A DNA stretch of 64,000 nt. Origin: Daphnia carinata. Lineage: Eukaryota > Arthropoda > Branchiopoda > Diplostraca > Daphniidae. The DNA is taken from the NCBI RefSeq assembly GCF_022539665.2, contig NC_081331.1, forward strand, positions 2,080,501 through 2,144,500. The letters run 5' to 3'. Below are positions 36,671-51,836 of this stretch, one piece after another (within the stretch, counting starts at the first letter, position 1; every line of letters begins with the position of its first letter). A model generated the notes under the pieces. The model saw nothing but the letters and a program-made list of their open reading frames with translations. It was not told the DNA's origin and did no database searches. The position numbers and the translations under genes are program-made.

Positions 36671-37744
36671 CAGGAACTGTTCTATTCAGCAACGATTAGC
36701 TGTGGATGTTCTATTTCCACATGTTTACATACATGTCACACCATGTCTCACTGATATGCCCACTAAAAATCAAGAAAGAGACTGGTCCAACAGTGCTGCA
36801 ACTTGACTGGTATCTTGACTAAAGATGATTGTTGTGATAAGATTATTGTACTTAAGAAAGGATCTGTTGCCTTAAGTTTGGATGCAAAATATTTTTGTTA
36901 TTTGCACAGCCGCTTAAACACTGGAGCTCAAAACACCAAAGTAGCTAAAAGCCTCCAAAAACACTGAAAAACTTTCTGTTTCCATCAAGGCCAGTAATGC
37001 AACAACGGATGACATAGTAACGCTAAGAACGACTTCGTTGCAGCGTCTGAAGGCCAGTGTTCAAAGCCAAATACTTGAATTTTCACTCAACGGCCTCGAT
37101 TACTGTTCCTTTTTTTTTTTTTAGTTCTACTCCCACCTGATAGTCAGCCGCATGGTTAACCAATTGTAAACTAACTTTCTCGAGGCATATAAAACACACT
37201 TCGGTAAGCTTTCCGAGTTACGCTTATGCACATCTTATCTCTTTTAAGCGATTTTCTTTTTGCAATTTCAGCATGACAGAAGAGATTCTTGTTGATATTC
37301 GTCTCTGGGCTGTCTACCCTACCGTCCTCTTTAGGCAGAAACATGAATGAAGTAAGAAAATTATGAATGTTTTGGTTCTTTGCCAAAACGTTCACTCTTT
37401 CCGGTAGTTGCTGGATTAAAATAAATAAAGAACAAGTTGAGGCGGATATGTTCGCAATACCTCCCATTCCGGTCTAACAGTAGTTGTATTTGGAAGTAGT
37501 CATCACTAACTGGCGTTGACAGAAACCAGAATCAAACAACTCCCATTGCACAATAAAATGAAGGAAAAAAATCATAGCGGGAAAGGATTTTCTTGAAACA
37601 GTATATTTTGGGTTGTTGTTGTTGTTGTTATTCTGCTGATGATCTTGCAGTGCATGTGAATTTCTTATTTAATGATAGAGATAGACAGAAGAAAGAAAGA
37701 AAGAAACAACGACTTTTTGAGGGTGGAGGGATAAAGAAAAGATT
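36671..37744. other. Intergenic DNA upstream of TRC8 and downstream of Mlc2
   Basis: This holds the TRC8 promoter/5' UTR, on the left, and the Mlc2 3' region. A 98-codon minus frame (37171-37467) lies in what is probably Mlc2 3' UTR and resembles nothing known, so it is not called. A GTT repeat (37614-37629) and an AAGA repeat (37690-37705) are present. Confidence 0.5.
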
Positions 37745-38822
37745 TTAAGCAGCCTCGCCTTCAGTTTCCTCAGCTGGAGAGGAGGTCAGCATCTGGATGA
37801 GTGCGTTGCAGTCGATGCGGTTGTTGTTGTCAATGGTCATTTCAGCAAAGGCGTCATCGACCTCTTTGCTGCTGAATTTCTCGCCCCAGGTCATCAAGGC
37901 GTGTCGCAAGTTCTCACCATCGATGTGGCCAGTACCATCATCGAAAGATTTGAAGGCAGCGATGACAACTTCATCGTCATCAGCACCGCCAGATTGTCTA
38001 TCGGCGAACATGGTCAACAGCATAGTAAAGTTGATGGGTCCGGGAGCATCGTTCAGCATCTCATCGAGTTCCTTTTCGGAGGCGATGCGGCCCAGCTCGT
38101 CGTAGGTGGCACGTAGGTCGTTCTTGCCCAAGATACCGTCCTTGTCACGGTCCATCAACTGGAAGCCTTCCTTGAATTCGGCCACCTGCTTCTGGCTGAA
38201 CATCGAGAAGACATTACTGCCAGAGCGCTTGGCCTCCTTCTTGGAGCCACCGGTTGATCCGGACTTGGTCGAGCTCTGTCAAAATAAAAATGTAGTAGTG
38301 AATGAATGATTATTTGAATAGTTGATGAATAGAATCTTACTGCTGCAGGAGCAGCAGCGGGTGCGGGGGCGGGAGCAGCCTCAGCTGGAGCGGGTTCCTC
38401 TTCCTTCTTCTTCTTCTTCTTCTTCTTCTCTACATCACCCTGTCGAATGAAAGTTAGTTTAGAAAGGGATTTGAAAATGTTTCAGGGAGACGCAATTAAT
38501 AATTGCGGAAGCTAATGTAAAGAACCCAGTCCAAGCTACGAGCTATTTCAGTTGCACACTAGTAAACTGTGCCCGGCGTGAGGCACCCTCGATTCTATTT
38601 TCGGAACCGGAACTGTGTATAGAGCTGTTGACTGTATACGAGGTGCCGATCACGAAGGGTACTTGAGGAACACAATTTTAAAAGAGGGACGATTGATGCA
38701 AAATAGAAATTTCACAGATGATTTTTACACTTTTTCCGGTTACATTCGAACAATTTTGGAAACTTAAAGATCACCACACAGGTGCTAAGAGTTTCGATCG
38801 TAGGTAGAATGGGCCTCACCAT
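37745..38822 (-). CDS. Mlc2: Muscle myosin regulatory light chain (Mlc2 type)
   Basis: Three coding exons: 38822-38820 (the ATG only), 38439-38341 and 38275-37745 (210 aa; fly Mlc2 222). Exon 2 encodes MGDVE followed by eight Lys and a Pro/Ala-rich arm, as in arthropod flight/striated-muscle Mlc2. Exon 3 carries the kinase-site region KRSGSNVFSMFSQKQVAEFK, then EF-hand 1 with an intact divalent-ion loop (DRDKDGILGKND). Degenerate EF-hands follow, ending EETEGEAA. This light chain binds the IQ motif of the myosin heavy-chain neck in thick filaments; phosphorylation at the Ser region tunes stretch activation. The intron directly after the start codon and a TATA-box promoter 90-100 bp upstream mark a tissue-regulated muscle gene. 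Confidence 0.95.
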
Positions 38823-38914
38823 GATGACGAGTTTAGTTCAGAGGATAGAAGGTCGAGTGTGTTCCAGTAGCTCCTTGTGAGAGAGACTGGGCAATGAACA
38901 GTTCGGCGGACGCC

Positions 38915-38923
38915 CTTTTTATA
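38915..38923 (-). promoter_or_regulatory. TATA box of Mlc2
   Basis: On the minus strand the sequence reads GGGGTATAAAAAGGGCG, a strong TATA box about 95 bp upstream of the start codon. The expected start of transcription is near 38890, leaving a 5' UTR of roughly 70 nt. Confidence 0.75.
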
Positions 38924-40804
38924 CCCCGTCTAACTATAGGTTACATCGTCGACGCCCCGGTTAGTTCTTACATGCCAATCCCGCTATACACGTACGGGAG
39001 CCCACAATCCATAGCGCGCGCGGAAGCAAAAGACGAGTAAACTTAGAAACACCAGTCTCAGCTCGCGTCCATAGCAGCCAATAGCCAATCCGAAACGCTA
39101 CCCAGCTCCATATATAGCTGCCAACGCACATTGATGACATGGATCCTACGTCAATTTTTCTAATTATTCCCTTTTTTTTATTATTTTAACCACTACTTAA
39201 CATTTGAAACATTATTGAAGCGTATTAAAAGGAAAATAGAAACAGGGTGTGTGTGTGTGTCCGGAACCGACAATATGTCTTACGAGTATTTTTGATGAAT
39301 CATAGACTAGATTGAAAAAAGAGAATCTTAAAATAGAAACAACTTTAAGAACTAGGAAAATCATTTGGAACAATCTGAAGATTTTCTTAATACTGTGAGA
39401 TTATTATAACATTATGATTCAAGCAAATGGTACCATTTAGTGCGAAAAATTATTGAAGAACAATGAATTCTCGGGATTTCCAAACACTTGTTTTTCAACA
39501 GAAAACTTATCAATGTCTAAGGTCATGGTTTCACTTAAGTTTCGTATTGCAAGTTCAAGAAACCCCATCAACCCTCTTCATAGAGGCAATACTTGGCGAA
39601 AATTCGCAGGGTGCACGTAGGTCTTCCCAACGGAATTCATTTAAGTTTTATTATCAACCGTTTAAAAGAAACGTTATATAATTAAATATTTTACAACCTT
39701 TACTTTGTGGTTGCAGTTCGAGGTTTCCTGAAAAAACATTACGAAAAATTCCCAGTTTTTAATTAAATCAATAAACCGTCCCCTTTATAATATACGTAAT
39801 ACTTTTACCCTGACGTCGGGAGCTCGCATTTAAAAATAGTTTTCGTTGTTCGGAATCGCTCGGAAAAGGAAATCAGGTCACGTAGAGCTAGAAAAGAGCA
39901 AGCTACCGTCTAGTTTGGCATCGGTTAGCCGTTTTCTCTTCGTCTAATCATTGCAGGGGTGGAATTCTCGTGTTTTTGTTTTCTCTGTTTTGTTCAAACG
40001 ACGTTTCCACAACGTTGACGGTTTATAAGCTTTATTACTTCCGAAAACAGACAAAAATGAATCCATATGCCCTAAAGCGATACACCCTAAAAGGAAGTGT
40101 ATAAAACCCACAGATTTGAGACAAAAATGGCTGGGTGAGGAATTCGTTCCTCAGTTCAATCTGGAAACTGGTAATCGGAGAAGCTCAAGCTTCGTATAAA
40201 CAGCGTCACACTATGAAAGTTTGTAAGACCACACGTTTTAGTCTTATTCTTGAATATGCGGTTACTAACCTTATATTTGATTATTTGTGCATTCCACAGT
40301 CATCAATTCCATTGCGAAAATTCACCAAGTAATGTCGTCTGCATTACCATCTTCGGAGGTGGTGTTTGCGGTCATGATAGCCTCACTAGTGACATTACCG
40401 TCAGCACAGGTCATCGTGATGGTGTGTTTGTTATACGGTTGCTTGCAGTGCATTTCCATTATTGTGGTTCTCGGTGTTTCGCTGTATACAATTCCAATAA
40501 GGCTATGTACTTCTACCTACCGTGACGGCCATTCTAGCAGGCGATATCCACCCATTTTTCTGCCCCTTCGAGCTCGGCATGTTGACCAATTCATGGAGCG
40601 CGACGGCGCCAAACATCGCAATTTTCATTGACATTGACTTGTCAGTATAAAGACTCGCCCTGTGATCTCAACCAGTTTTATCCATCGCTTCCAACTCAAT
40701 ACATCGCACACATGAAGTTTAAGGTTGAAATGAAAATGTATTTCTTTTGCCACCAACCAATACATTGTTAGTATTCAGAACGAATGAATTAAACTTTTTT
40801 TCCA
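38924..40804. other. Intergenic DNA between Mlc2 and SRP68, with a possible small unassigned transcript
   Basis: AT-rich DNA with two CpG-richer parts. At 40100-40640 there are gene-like signals on the plus strand: TATAAAA at about 40099, an ATG at 40214, a donor GTAAGA right after ATGAAAGTTT and an acceptor TTCCACAG at about 40308. Joining them gives MKVF followed by an open frame, but the product has no recognisable family and the frames after the acceptor are ambiguous. I cannot support a gene call. Confidence 0.35.
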
Positions 40805-42960
40805 TCATTGATCTCTAGGATTTACTTTCTTGCCACCCCAACCCCACAACCCTTTGACGAATCCAGTGATTCCGGCTCCCGTACTCTTCTTGTTCTCCAT
40901 ACTCTCCGCCAACGAAGGGAAGCTTATGTGGTTGAGAGCCAGGTCGAAGAAAAGCGGTTTGCAAGGCACAGGCACCATAGTTGGCGGCAGCTTGATAACA
41001 TTCGGCGTGTTTGTTGTTAAGCTGGCATCTTCCACAAATTCGTCCAATCGCAGAGACAAACTCTACATGTACAATATCAGTTTGTAGACAGCCAGACACC
41101 ATATTTGTAATTCAGGTGCAGCAGCATACCTTTTTGGAACGCACGCTAAGACCACTCATGGCAGCATTGATATCTTCGACACCCAGGATATTCTGGGCGT
41201 GGGCTGCGCATTTGCCCGAGTTTACCAGACTGCGCAGGTGAGCCAAGTCCTGGCCAACGGGAGCGTACTTGGTAAACTCAGAGTCGCCGAGCTTCTTTCC
41301 TTCCGCCTGGTTAATGTAAGTTTCAGCTCGCTGGTACAAGGCCAGCGCTTCAGCCCATTGGCGGTTACCCTGGCATGTCAGCGCCATGTAATAGCAACGG
41401 AAGGCTTTGAAAAACTTTTGTGAGTAATTCCAGGTCGTTTTGGAATTTCTTATCATTCTCCATTCCTTGCAATTGCTGCAATTCGCCAGACAATTGGACC
41501 ATTGCTTCGTAAAGCTTTACTCCTTCTTGCGGTTTGGCTACTTTTTTAGATTCGCCGCTCTAGATATAAGTGGGTTAAAAATGATTCAAGACAAACCTCC
41601 AAACGAAATACCTGGTAGGCGGCGAAATTCTTCTGAAACACATTTACCATCACCAAGTTTCGATCAATTGTCAGCGTTGCTCGCAGAAATGTTAAATAAC
41701 TCAGCAGATATTGTTGGGATCCCAACTGAGATGGTTGAACATCTACCTTGTTTTTAGCGACCGCTGCCAAATCTTCCTTTAGAGATTGAATAGCTTCTTT
41801 ACAGTCCAGCAAAATAGTCTCGTATGCGGACAGTTTGGCATCAAAGTCGTTGGCCTTCCCAATGCTGGAATCTAGACCTTGATAAGCCAAGAGAAAAACA
41901 CGAATTTTCTCCAATCGAACAGGAACCGTACGGCCGCGCCAGGTCACTTCCAGCAAACTTGCTGCCTGCTTTTCACGTGTTTGGGCGATCAAAGCATCCA
42001 ATTCAGATTTACCGCCTTTGCTACGCATGTTCAAGAGATCCTGTTGAGCGCTTGAGTCGCCAATGTTGTAAGCGCAATAACGCAAGTTAGGGTTCAGCTC
42101 TTCGACGCGTTGTTTATACAAAATTTGTTCGTCTTCATTGAGAGCGGATGCCAGTTTCTCATAGATGGTTTGAGATAACACAAGTTTTTCACTGGCCTGT
42201 TTCCATTCTTGTAGCTCAAAAAACAGAGTTCCTTGCATCCATGCCGAGTATGCTTGAGCTTCAAGTTTGGTCCTTGCATCACACAGAGGACTTTGGCAGA
42301 TGTACTCGAGATGAATAGTGTGGGTGACAGCCTTACGCAGCCTAGCAACTAGGTGAAACTTCTTCCTAGGTTCAGTGTTTGACTCTTGTTTAAGCTGCAT
42401 TGCATATCCCCAAGCTCTTTCAGCTTGAATCAATGGAAGATATAAGAACTTTTCATCTTTCAAGTTATCCAACGTCACCTCCTGAAAAATAATTGACTTT
42501 AGAACTTCTTCAGATATTGATAAAAATTATTCTTAGTGTGGATACCCTTTTCTTGAAACCTTTGCGATCTCCTTGAGGGAAATGAAGGACTTTTCTCAAC
42601 CTAAAGTGTGTGTATAAGAAATAAACATTAATGATATATTTTGTCTGTTGATGATAATATAAAACTTTTACCTATGCAAACGACTGGAGCAATATGTTCT
42701 ATATCTTTGATAGTCACCATGTCGAAGGCCATGTTGTTGCTGTGCCTCTTTGATTAACTTCAACAAAGGTACAGTATAAATACTTTCAGGACCTTTGCTT
42801 GAATCTGTGTCAAGAAGAATGGTATTGCAGTATGATCTACTCACAACTGCTGAACATAATATATATAAAATATCAACAAGGAATAACTACCATTTTTTGT
42901 ACCCGACTGTTGTTGGGTAGTAGTGATGGTTTCAGAATCATTCGCTTTTGTTTCTGTCAT
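40805..42960 (-). CDS. SRP68: Signal recognition particle subunit SRP68, with one frame break
   Basis: Six exons (about 600 aa; human 627): 42960-42891, 42792-42672, 42600-42546, 42481-41612, 41559-41130 and 41062-40805. Family blocks include KEAQQQHGLRHGDYQRYR, AERAWGYAMQLKQE, HLEYICQSPLCDARTKLEAQ, ELNPNLRYCAYNIGD and VTWRGRTVPV. Near the C-terminus it has VPCKPLFFDLALNHISFPSL. SRP68 with SRP72 binds the S domain of SRP RNA and supports co-translational targeting to the ER. In exon 5 the frame changes inside a run of five A's (plus strand, 41410-41414). Before it the protein reads NDLELLTKVF and after it KAFRCYYMALTCQ, which is one continuous block in other SRP68 proteins. The exon is 430 nt but both flanking junctions need a multiple of three, so exactly one base is in excess. 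It is an assembly error or a broken allele. Confidence 0.9.
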
Positions 42961-43691
42961 ACTGACATATATTTTCCCGAAGATTTTCTTAAGATTGTTT
43001 AGTAATGAGAAAGTCTGACATGTGCCATCCCCACTGCCAACACAACGTAATCGATTTTTATGTCGATTAGTGAAGTTGGCGATAACGCTCAAAATCGATT
43101 TCGAACAAGGTTGTCGATATTACGATGCCGGAAGTTATGCTATTTGTCTTTTCTCGAATACTGGCTGAGTAAACTTAAGTTTGTTTGCACCAATTTAAAA
43201 TAAATGCATAACTTACTAATAAGTAAAAACATTCTAAGTTTTTATACGGATAGTTCTCATTATTGGAAAACGGGCAGTGTGGCAAATCAGACTATAAAAT
43301 GCTGTTGATCCACGTTGAAAACTTGCATCCTATAAATGAAGGAGCTAGTAACGAAACGAAGCAAATGTTTTATGCAACATGGGCTATTTCCCAATCGCAG
43401 GCGCAGTATGAAGCAACTGGCAGAATTACTATGCTCAGTCAAAGCTCTGTTTTTCTCTAAGCATATCAAACATGTTGGAAAAAAAAGCAAAAAAGAAAGG
43501 TCCCACGTGTATACTTTTAAAGCTGCTGTAGCCTGCAGAGGAATGAAACATCGATTTAGATAATTTCCGCTCTGATCTTTTCTCTTCCCCTTATCTTCTA
43601 TTACCGAGATGTTGTATAAAGCCTGTTTTACTATGAGAAAGATGAACGTAATAGTTTATTAATTTCTTTACGATACAACGCTCATAGCTGT

Positions 43692-43710
43692 CCAATGAGA
43701 TAGTGCCACG
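43692..43710 (+). promoter_or_regulatory. ER stress response element (distal ERSE)
   Basis: CCAAT, nine bases, then CCACG: an exact match to the ERSE consensus CCAAT-N9-CCACG, bound by NF-Y plus ATF6/XBP1. It lies 647 bp upstream of the BiP start codon. Confidence 0.75.
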
Positions 43711-43952
43711 TCACAAAGCACGCAAAAAAAATTTGGTATAGCAATCGTAAGTGCAATTCAATGCTTCGGGAATCATCTATAATAAAGCAGAATTAGGTAA
43801 AGTTGTTATTGCATCAGTTAACAGTAAAAACAAGGAGCATTCATGGGCAGCTGTCGTGGCAGTGTTAGATTTGAGAGAAAAAATTGTCTTCTCTTTTCTT
43901 CTGGAATCGTACCGCAATTGGCTAGATGGCCTGCTTGTCATAATGTCGTGGA

Positions 43953-43971
43953 CCAATCACAGTTTACCACG
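43953..43971 (+). promoter_or_regulatory. ER stress response element (proximal ERSE)
   Basis: CCAATCACAGTTTACCACG is an exact CCAAT-N9-CCACG. It lies about 46 bp upstream of a TATA-like sequence and 386 bp upstream of the BiP start codon, the arrangement expected for an unfolded-protein-response gene. Confidence 0.8.
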
Positions 43972-44356
43972 AAAGCGAAGCCCCCTAGCGGCCACGAGCA
44001 AGTTTTCTCCCTTAGAACATATATTCCGACCGAGGAAGTATTCACGTCATTACTACGTCAACTTCAAGACCGGCAAAACGAATAATACACACTGTTCTTG
44101 CGAATTTCGATAGTCTTTCTCATCTATAATCGTCTTATTATTTGAGTAAGTTTTGTTCCCATTCGTTTTTCTGTTAATATCAACTAGTTCGGTTTGTTTT
44201 TGCATTGTATTCAAAGAGATTTTATACGTGCACATGCCTTGCCGGTTCACGTTCTGTCACGAGGGTTCATTCACCTGGACATGTTTGATGCTAATGTAGT
44301 TTTTTTTCGTCCAAAACAGGGTTAATTCTTCAATACTGCAGTTTCAAAAACAGAAA

Positions 44357-46643
<2,287 letters not shown>

Positions 46644-47480
46644 ACTAATTCACAAAATTAAATAATTGCTACAAAACACTCTACTGAAAGCTCGAATCGT
46701 TTTTCCAATGCGTGCGAAGTTACGACGCGTCCTGCTTCGCAATTCTCGAGTCTGTTTATAGGATAAAACAATTAACTTATCCCTTTTTTTATTTTGTTAT
46801 TTTCATTTTGCGTGAATGAGATGAAACAAATTTCCGTCTGTTCTTGTGAGGTTTATTTGGAGGGGTAATACATGAGTGAATGTTCTTTACAATTGGATTT
46901 TTGGATGGAAAAAAATGTCATTGCCGCGACGGTGGTTGTTGAACGTTGAAACAATTTTTAATCTGTTATCTCAGCCTAAAATACGGGGATTAAGAGGCAG
47001 ATATCAGTATGAACAGTGTTTATCACTTTCCTTTCTCTTTAATATCTGTTCATTTTCCAAGAAATATTTTTCCTTCTGACTATACTAGATTTTTTGTTTC
47101 TCATGTCTTCACTTTATGAGGTATAAGAACTTAAGGAACAAACGAAGAAATTCAAGAAACAAAGATAAACGTTATAAAGCTACCGCAGTTGACCGAATAC
47201 TTGTGTAGTCGTATTTCATATGTCCGGGATCACGATTGAAGAACCATTTACTCACGTATACGACGCGAGTAGTGTTGTACGTTTGGTTCAGATTAAAGGG
47301 ACCCTCAGCATGCTTTTTACGAAATGAATATTTTATTGTAAATGAAAAACAAATGCAGTTGGTTTGCAAATTCTTGTATTGAACGCTTGTAGCATGCTCT
47401 GCTTTCCTAGTAAAAGCTCGCGAGATAGATCTGAAGAAGCGTGAAAATTTCGGTGTGCAGGAAAACCTGGAGCGTTACCT
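46644..47480. other. Convergent 3' region between BiP and al-tubulin
   Basis: AT-rich 3' UTR sequence of both genes. I saw no coding signal. A minus-strand AATAAA at 47332-47337, 144 bp after the tubulin stop, is the likely tubulin poly(A) signal. Confidence 0.5.
47332..47337 (-). terminator. Candidate poly(A) signal of alpha-tubulin
   Basis: TTTATT on the plus strand is AATAAA on the minus strand, about 145 bp past the tubulin stop codon. Confidence 0.5.
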
Positions 47481-49510
<2,030 letters not shown>

Positions 49511-50409
49511 TTTGATTGTTAAGTTGAAAAAATGGGGTAAATCAGGAATTAAGAAGGTCTTCGGACGCAGAATGGCCTAACAAGGATGCCGTTCCGTGGT
49601 GAAGTGGTGAAATGTACTCAAACAGTAACCAATAAGTAAATTCTGATATTCGGCTGGACGACTATGATTGGTCGAACTACAAAAGTAACACTGTCACTGA
49701 TTGGCTGTTTTTCATCAGTAGTTGTCCTTTTTCCTTTTGAGGAAAAACGTAGCGCGAACCTTTGTTTCAACACCGTGGGTGGAAGAACCTTCACCAGCGT
49801 TAAAATTTTGTAGCGGAAGTGCTTGGCTATGACTGACGGCGATATACGCTGGACGACAAGTGATTTTCATGAAAAAGCTTGAAAAAGCCAAAATAATTTT
49901 CAGGATTTTGAAAATTTTGCCCTAAAACTGATTCTGTTCATTATGATTCAAAGCCAGTAAAATTCAATTAATCAATTCAAATAGATTCAGAGTTGGGCGA
50001 AAAGCACGGACTTTGGGGGATCAATACTTCGATTTGCCAAGCACAGTTTTTGGAACCATGACAAATTGTTCTGAATAAAGTAATTAATTTAATGGCAATG
50101 CAGCTAACTAATTGTTCTGTTCTTTGCCTCTTCTGTCTTGCACATAAACACTATATGCTGTGATATATGCTATGTTTTTTTCCTAATTATGATTAAATAC
50201 GGAGTTTTAAATTATAATTGTCGAAATGGAAATACAATTTCCGAGAAATAAAAACAAAAATCGAAGGCCTGGCAACAGTGCACTAGTTCCCCTGGGTGCG
50301 CTAAGGTATCAGCGTCCTTTTCAATAGAAGGCTGAAAAGGATAAAAGGCCCGGCTAAACGTGCTGATAATTCAATTTGAAATTTCTATTTGAATAGAGAA
50401 GTTCACGAA
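49511..50409. promoter_or_regulatory. Divergent promoter region between alpha-tubulin and METTL6/snoRNA host
   Basis: Three CCAAT boxes (49629-49633 plus; 49667-49671 and 49700-49704 minus) lie close to the tubulin start. GGATAAAAGG at about 50338 is a TATA-like element for the METTL6/snoRNA transcript, 70 bp before its first ATG. No coding exon was seen. Confidence 0.5.
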
Positions 50410-51598
50410 ATGGCACAAGCTGGTAAGTTAATATCTCATTTAAATATCTCTAGCTTGTGTTTTAAACATTTTTGATATTGTGTGCACGATGATGGATTAG
50501 ATTTTTATGGATATGTTTAACTTAGATGTGCAGTTCTGCAAAATGAGGAATGTTTCACGTGTGCATCCGTCATGGAGAACATTGCCTCAAGTTCCCAGCG
50601 TGTTTTGTCAGAAGATGAAGAAAATAAGCTGAAGAAACAGGACCAGACTTTAGTTTCTGAATTTAAGAGTATGAAATTGGAAGCTGAAGCCAAGAGAAAT
50701 TGGGATCTGTTCTACAAGCGGAATGATACAAGATTTTTCCGAGACAGACATTGGACGACTCGGGAGTTCGAACAATTGCTTGGAACTGGTGGCGAGGGAA
50801 AGAAAATTTTATTGGAAGTAGGTTGTGGAGTTGGGAATTTCCTATTTCCATTATTGGAGGAAAATGAAGACCTTTTCGTCTACGGATGCGATTTTTCACC
50901 GCGAGCTGTGGATTTTGTCAGGCGTGACTCGAGGTTCAACGCAGAACGGATGAATGTCTTCGTTAGTGATATAACCAAAGACAGGTAATGCATTTGTTTT
51001 TTCTATTTTGGTCTCCTTTAGCTATTATGATGATAAAATCCTATCTTAATGACTATGCAGAAAATTGGCATTTAGTCTTTCGCCCCTATCTGATAAATTA
51101 TGGATAATGATTTTCTTTGTTAGTTTGCCTCCATACTAAATATCTTCTGCTTTCTAGTTTAAGGGATTTTGTTCCTGAGATGGTTGATGTAGTCAGCCTC
51201 ATCTTTGTCTTATCAGCCATACATCCAGACAAATTCCTCCAGGCACTTTGCTCAGTTGCTTCAGTCCTTCATCCTGGTGGTGCCCTAATATTTCGAGACT
51301 ATGGCCTTTATGATATGGCTCAGCTTCGATTTGGGAGAGGGAATAAAATAAGTGATAACTTCTACGTCAGGCAGGATGGTACCAGGTAATTTATCTCTTG
51401 ATTCATGTCTTACATAGACTATATGTATTTACTTTTTTCAGATCATACTTTTTCTCTGTGGAGTATTTAAAGCAGTTGGTGACTGAGGCTGGATTTGAGG
51501 TTTTCACATGTCATTATGTAAATAGGAGAACCATCAACAAGAAGGAAGGGGTTGATGAGCCCAGGGTCTTCGTTCAGGGGAAGTTCATTAAAAAATGA
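50410..51598 (+). CDS. METTL6: METTL6-type tRNA(Ser) 3-methylcytidine methyltransferase
   Basis: Four coding exons join in phase: 50410-50422, 50534-50984, 51158-51385 and 51442-51598 (282 aa; human METTL6 284). The core also starts at an internal ATG, 50572 (265 aa). The first 13-nt exon adds an in-frame N-terminus MAQAVLQNEECFTCASV, so its use is likely but not certain. Family blocks are LKKQDQTLVSEFKSMKLE, AKRNWDLFYKRND, FFRDRHWTTREFEQL and the SAM-binding LLEVGCGVGNFLFPLLEE. Further blocks are YGCDFSPRAVDFVR, VSLIFVLSAIHPDKF, FRDYGLYDMAQLRFG, FYVRQDGTRSYFF and NKKEGVDEPRVFVQGKF. The enzyme methylates C32 of tRNA-Ser with seryl-tRNA synthetase. The 50985-51157 intron carries a SNORD80-like element, and spliced snoRNA-bearing exons follow the stop codon by one base, so the gene looks merged with a snoRNA host. 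Confidence 0.9.
51020..51100 (+). ncRNA. SNORD80-like: Box C/D snoRNA, SNORD80-like (28S rRNA guide), in METTL6 intron
   Basis: C box ATGATGA (51027-51033) and D box CTGA (51090-51093) lie 56 nt apart. The D box is preceded by TTTAGTCTTTCGCCCCTAT (51071-51089). This is antisense to the very conserved 28S segment AUAGGGGCGAAAGACUAA and close to the SNORD80 guide I remember from vertebrates. The fifth base upstream of the D box pairs with a G, consistent with SNORD80 (28S Gm). The D box is 64 nt from the 3' splice site at 51157, a normal place for an intronic C/D snoRNA. Confidence 0.85.
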
Positions 51599-51630
51599 GG
51601 TGGGTGGGTATTTTTGCTACAACTATTTCT

Positions 51631-51702
51631 TTTTCTGATGATCCAAAATAATTTTCCCTGACATTCTGTGGAGGAAGCATGTATTAGCTCTAACTGAACA
51701 AT
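51631..51702 (+). ncRNA. SNORD44-like: Box C/D snoRNA, SNORD44-like (18S rRNA guide)
   Basis: C box TGATGA (51636-51641), D' box CTGA (51658-51661) and D box CTGA (51694-51697). The guide GCATGTATTAGCTCTA (51677-51692) is antisense to the universal 18S segment UAGAGCUAAUACAUGC. The base five upstream of the D box pairs with the A equivalent to human 18S A166, the known target of SNORD44 (U44). The sequence ATTAGCTCTAACTGA matches vertebrate U44 as I remember it. The D box lies 64 nt from the 3' splice site. Confidence 0.88.
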
Positions 51703-51836
51703 ACTGTTCAGTTTATACAACAGTGTTTCTTGCATTCTCTAAATTCTTGTTGTTTTTGTAGGTCTCACCGCGGCAGTGTTTCATTCGATTTTTTGAATTT
51801 TGAGGTAAACATACGCCTGAATTTTTATGAATTAAA

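Larger units (their letters stand above)
42961..44356. promoter_or_regulatory. Divergent region between SRP68 and BiP
   Basis: This holds both promoters. Two perfect ERSE elements are listed separately. A TATA-like ATATATT lies at about 44018, 46 bp after the proximal ERSE. A likely 5' UTR intron of BiP runs from GTAAGT (about 44146) to CAAAACAG (44320). Short open frames at 43263-43563 and 43751-44113 have no family resemblance. Confidence 0.5.

Noticed and set aside
36671-37744. 98-codon minus-strand frame at 37171-37467 as a gene
   Set aside because: It has no recognisable domain or start context, and lies in probable 3' UTR of Mlc2.
41546-41757. Intron at 41746 in SRP68, suggested by a GTAGAT step
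   Set aside because: The sequence after it (LLSYLTFLRATLTIDRN) is conserved SRP68 and stays in frame, so the exon continues to 41612.
50423-50533. A sixth snoRNA in the first METTL6 intron (CGATGATGG at about 50488)
   Set aside because: There is a C box-like sequence, but no CTGA D box at a suitable distance and no spacing match to the other five.
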